This document shows positions 6,696 to 8,194 of a stretch of DNA of 8,194 bases, one piece after another. The stretch is from Carthagonibacter metallireducens (lineage in GTDB: Bacteria; Gemmatimonadota; Gemmatimonadetes; Palauibacterales; Palauibacteraceae), in NCBI GenBank assembly GCA_023554445.1, contig JAMJQQ010000006.1, positions 1 to 8,194 of the forward strand, given 5' to 3'. Each line of letters starts with the position of its first letter. The stretch's first letter is position 1. The notes beneath the pieces were generated by a model, which saw nothing but the letters and a program-made list of their open reading frames with translations, was not told where the DNA came from and searched no databases. A program made the position numbers and the translations under genes.

Positions 6696-7583
6696 ATGAA
6701 TCGCTTCCGAGCTCGCGCCCCGTATTGCCCGGCCCGGTCCGTCGTCTTTGCAGCAGCCCTGGCCTGCCTTCACGCGAATCCGATCGTGCTGCTGGGCCAG
6801 GAGCGGGAGTCCGGATCAGTCCGCCTCGAACTGGGTGCCGAACCGGGCCGGACGCTCGTCTACCAGCACGAGAAGCACCTGCGACTTCAGCTGCCCGAAG
6901 AACTCGGCGGAGAGGCTGAAACGCGGACGTACCTGCGGCTGGGCCAGCGGGTCGAGAGCCGCGGGCCGGACTCGGTGGTTGTGTCGTCCGAGATTCGGGA
7001 GTTCCGATTCGAGGTCGATCCACGTCCTGATCAATTGCCCGATTTTGCCCGGCTCGAGGGTTTGCGCTTTCGATCCACGTCGACCCCGGCCGGACGCATC
7101 TACAGGATCGAAGTCGAGGGAACGAGCGGACCGGTCGCGAATTCGCTGCGTGACCAGGTGGAGGTCTGGCTCCGGGAACTCGGATTTCCGGCGCTCGCTC
7201 CGGGTCCGGTGAAGGTGGGCGAGAGCTGGACCGACACTTCGAGGGTTCCCCTTTCCACTCTGCTCGGCCTCCAGGGGGATACCGATGCCGTGGAGGTCCG
7301 CACCACGAAGCTCTCTTCCATTGAGCGAACGGCGGAAGGAGCGGTGGCCCAGATCGATGTCGTGACGAGGTGGACGGATGCAGGCGAAGGACCGTCACCA
7401 GAGGTGAGCGTGCGCGGGTCCTCTTCCCAGGCGGTGCGATTCGATCTCGATCGGAAGCTGTTTCAGGACAGCCGAGGAACGAGCCGGATTCGGGTGGAGA
7501 TATCCAGCGCGAGTGGAGCGCCGCCGATACGGATCGACGCGGAGGGAAGCTACGACACCCATCTCCTCATGACGGAGGACTGA
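6696..7583 (+). CDS. secreted protein, DUF6263-like
   Basis: The product is an exported protein of 295 residues with no recognisable enzymatic motif. A positively charged start (MNRFRARAPYCPARS) and hydrophobic core (VVFAAALACLHANPIVLLG) make a signal peptide, probably cut near GQ/ERE. The cysteine in ALAC sits inside the hydrophobic core and does not fit a lipobox well. The mature part is rich in predicted beta strands. LELGAEPGRTLVYQHEKHLR near the start and PVKVGESWTDTSRVPLSTLL in the middle recall the layout of DUF6263-type secreted proteins: a strand with a Gx-rYr-like motif first, and a 'KVGDSW...P' motif later. That family link is from memory and tentative, and the function is unknown. 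An upstream in-frame GTG at 6567 would add 43 residues. The ATG at 6696 is preferred because the signal peptide begins there. The gene is convergent with the DUF2723-like gene, 21 bases apart. Confidence 0.8.
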   Translation: MNRFRARAPYCPARSVVFAAALACLHANPIVLLGQERESGSVRLELGAEPGRTLVYQHEKHLRLQLPEELGGEAETRTYLRLGQRVESRGPDSVVVSSEIREFRFEVDPRPDQLPDFARLEGLRFRSTSTPAGRIYRIEVEGTSGPVANSLRDQVEVWLRELGFPALAPGPVKVGESWTDTSRVPLSTLLGLQGDTDAVEVRTTKLSSIERTAEGAVAQIDVVTRWTDAGEGPSPEVSVRGSSSQAVRFDLDRKLFQDSRGTSRIRVEISSASGAPPIRIDAEGSYDTHLLMTED

Positions 7584-7607
7584 CGGGGCGGCTCACGGGG
7601 CGGCTCA
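7584..7607. repeat. perfect tandem duplication of a 12-bp unit
   Basis: CGGGGCGGCTCA occurs twice head to tail (7584-7595 and 7596-7607), directly after the TGA of the secreted-protein gene. The right copy contains the stop codon of the minus-strand gene, and the left copy repeats that stop in the same frame 12 bases further on. It most likely arose by replication slippage. Confidence 0.9.
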
Positions 7608-8194
7608 CGGTACGGCGCGCGCCGCCAGTTCGTAGAGCCTGGTGCCTCGTTCCAGCGCCCGCATCGCCTCCTCCGGCTCCTCGCGCTGCCTGTGAGCCTC
7701 GGACAATGCCACGTGCGCGATGTAGTATTGCGCCGGAATGCTGGCACGCGTCGACGGCTCGGGCCACAGGTCCCACTCGAGCAGGTAGTCGAGCTGGAAA
7801 ACGTCCCACAGCAACTCGTGAGACCGCTCTCGATCGATCCACCGCACACCGAACTGGGGATCGAGTGCGACGCGGTCCACGGTCTCCTCGAGCGGCTCCT
7901 CTACCAGCTTGTGTGCCAGGCCCTGGCGAACCATGTGCTCCTCGAGCTCCCACACCTGGTAGACGGGTGGCGCGGTGGCGGCGAAGTAGATCGGCCGATC
8001 GCCCAGGGACTCGCGGATGATCCTGAGTACCAGAAGATCGGGGTGGGTGAACGCCCGATCGTCCGGATAGGAGAGCTTGATCGAAGGCGACATCTGAACT
8101 TCGAACCCCGCCGGAGCGACTTCGTAGAGCGGCAGCTGGTCCACGTCCTCATCGCTGAGGGAGTGGATGGACCGGGTCGGTGACTCGGCCTCCA
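7605..8194 (-). CDS. DUF2723 / glycosyltransferase family 117-like protein, C-terminal fragment
   Basis: The frame is open from the right edge down to a TGA at 7605-7607, giving 195 codons of the C-terminal part of a larger gene. A GTG at 8144 is an internal valine and not a start, since coding sequence continues upstream to the edge. The segment DLLVLRIIRESLGDRPIYFA, followed by the short loop to EHMVRQGLAHKLVEEP, is typical of the soluble C-terminal domain of DUF2723 proteins. These are large multi-pass membrane proteins related to O-mannosyltransferases (TMEM260-like). A helical region with ELLWDVFQLDYLLEWDLWPE and a TPR-like tail (YIAHVALSEAHRQREEPEEA, then MRALERGTRLYEL) follows. The membrane part and catalytic acidic residues would lie outside the window. 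The predicted role is transfer of sugars at the cell envelope, inferred from the family. Confidence 0.75.
   Translation of the reverse strand, partial: EAESPTRSIHSLSDEDVDQLPLYEVAPAGFEVQMSPSIKLSYPDDRAFTHPDLLVLRIIRESLGDRPIYFAATAPPVYQVWELEEHMVRQGLAHKLVEEPLEETVDRVALDPQFGVRWIDRERSHELLWDVFQLDYLLEWDLWPEPSTRASIPAQYYIAHVALSEAHRQREEPEEAMRALERGTRLYELAARAVP

Noticed and set aside
6622..7398. 258-codon minus-strand open frame opposite the secreted-protein gene
   Set aside because: Its composition is Pro/Arg/Ser-rich, as expected for a shadow. The plus strand has a signal peptide and a coherent beta-rich protein.

Overview
The window is GC-rich bacterial DNA carrying seven protein-coding regions: five complete, and one cut by each edge. 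Three features together suggest Gemmatimonadota or a close relative: the C-terminal end of an M49-type (dipeptidyl-peptidase III-like) metallopeptidase, the C-terminal end of a DUF2723 / glycosyltransferase-117-like protein with a TPR-like tail, and a multiheme cytochrome lipoprotein. That assignment is an inference from gene content. There is no rRNA or other taxonomic marker here except CarB, which could be placed by phylogeny.

Layout. Positions 1-279 (+) hold the last 92 codons of the M49 peptidase. Convergent to it, about 302-904 (-), is an unrecognised ORFan-like gene whose 5' end runs into the carB promoter. carB (930-4160, +) is a full-length carbamoyl-phosphate synthase large subunit. 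It has both ATP-grasp halves and the C-terminal allosteric domain, with metal and ATP ligands at the same residue numbers as in E. coli. carA is not beside it. carB has no ribosome-binding site. Instead a TTGACT-N16-TATTCT promoter ends six bases before its ATG, so the message is probably leaderless. Sixty-five bases downstream on the same strand is a pentaheme c-type cytochrome lipoprotein (about 4226-5545). It ends tail to tail with a PAS-domain protein on the minus strand (5542 to about 6330), and their stop codons interlock in four bases (CTAA).

A divergent non-coding region of about 365 bases (6331-6695) separates the PAS gene from a secreted DUF6263-like protein (6696-7583, +). It contains two adjacent strong inverted repeats that lie in the putative leader of the PAS gene. 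The secreted gene is convergent with the DUF2723-family gene (7605 to past the right edge, -). The 21-base gap between them carries a perfect 12-base tandem duplication that also duplicates the in-frame stop codon.

The genes do not form an obvious pathway: pyrimidine/arginine precursor synthesis, periplasmic electron transfer, sensing and envelope functions are simply adjacent. I see no mobile element, CRISPR array, toxin-antitoxin pair or defence system. The most useful leads are the leaderless carB promoter overlapping an opposing ORF, the PAS protein that ends in what looks like a histidine-less dimerisation module, and the structured leader at 6404-6484.
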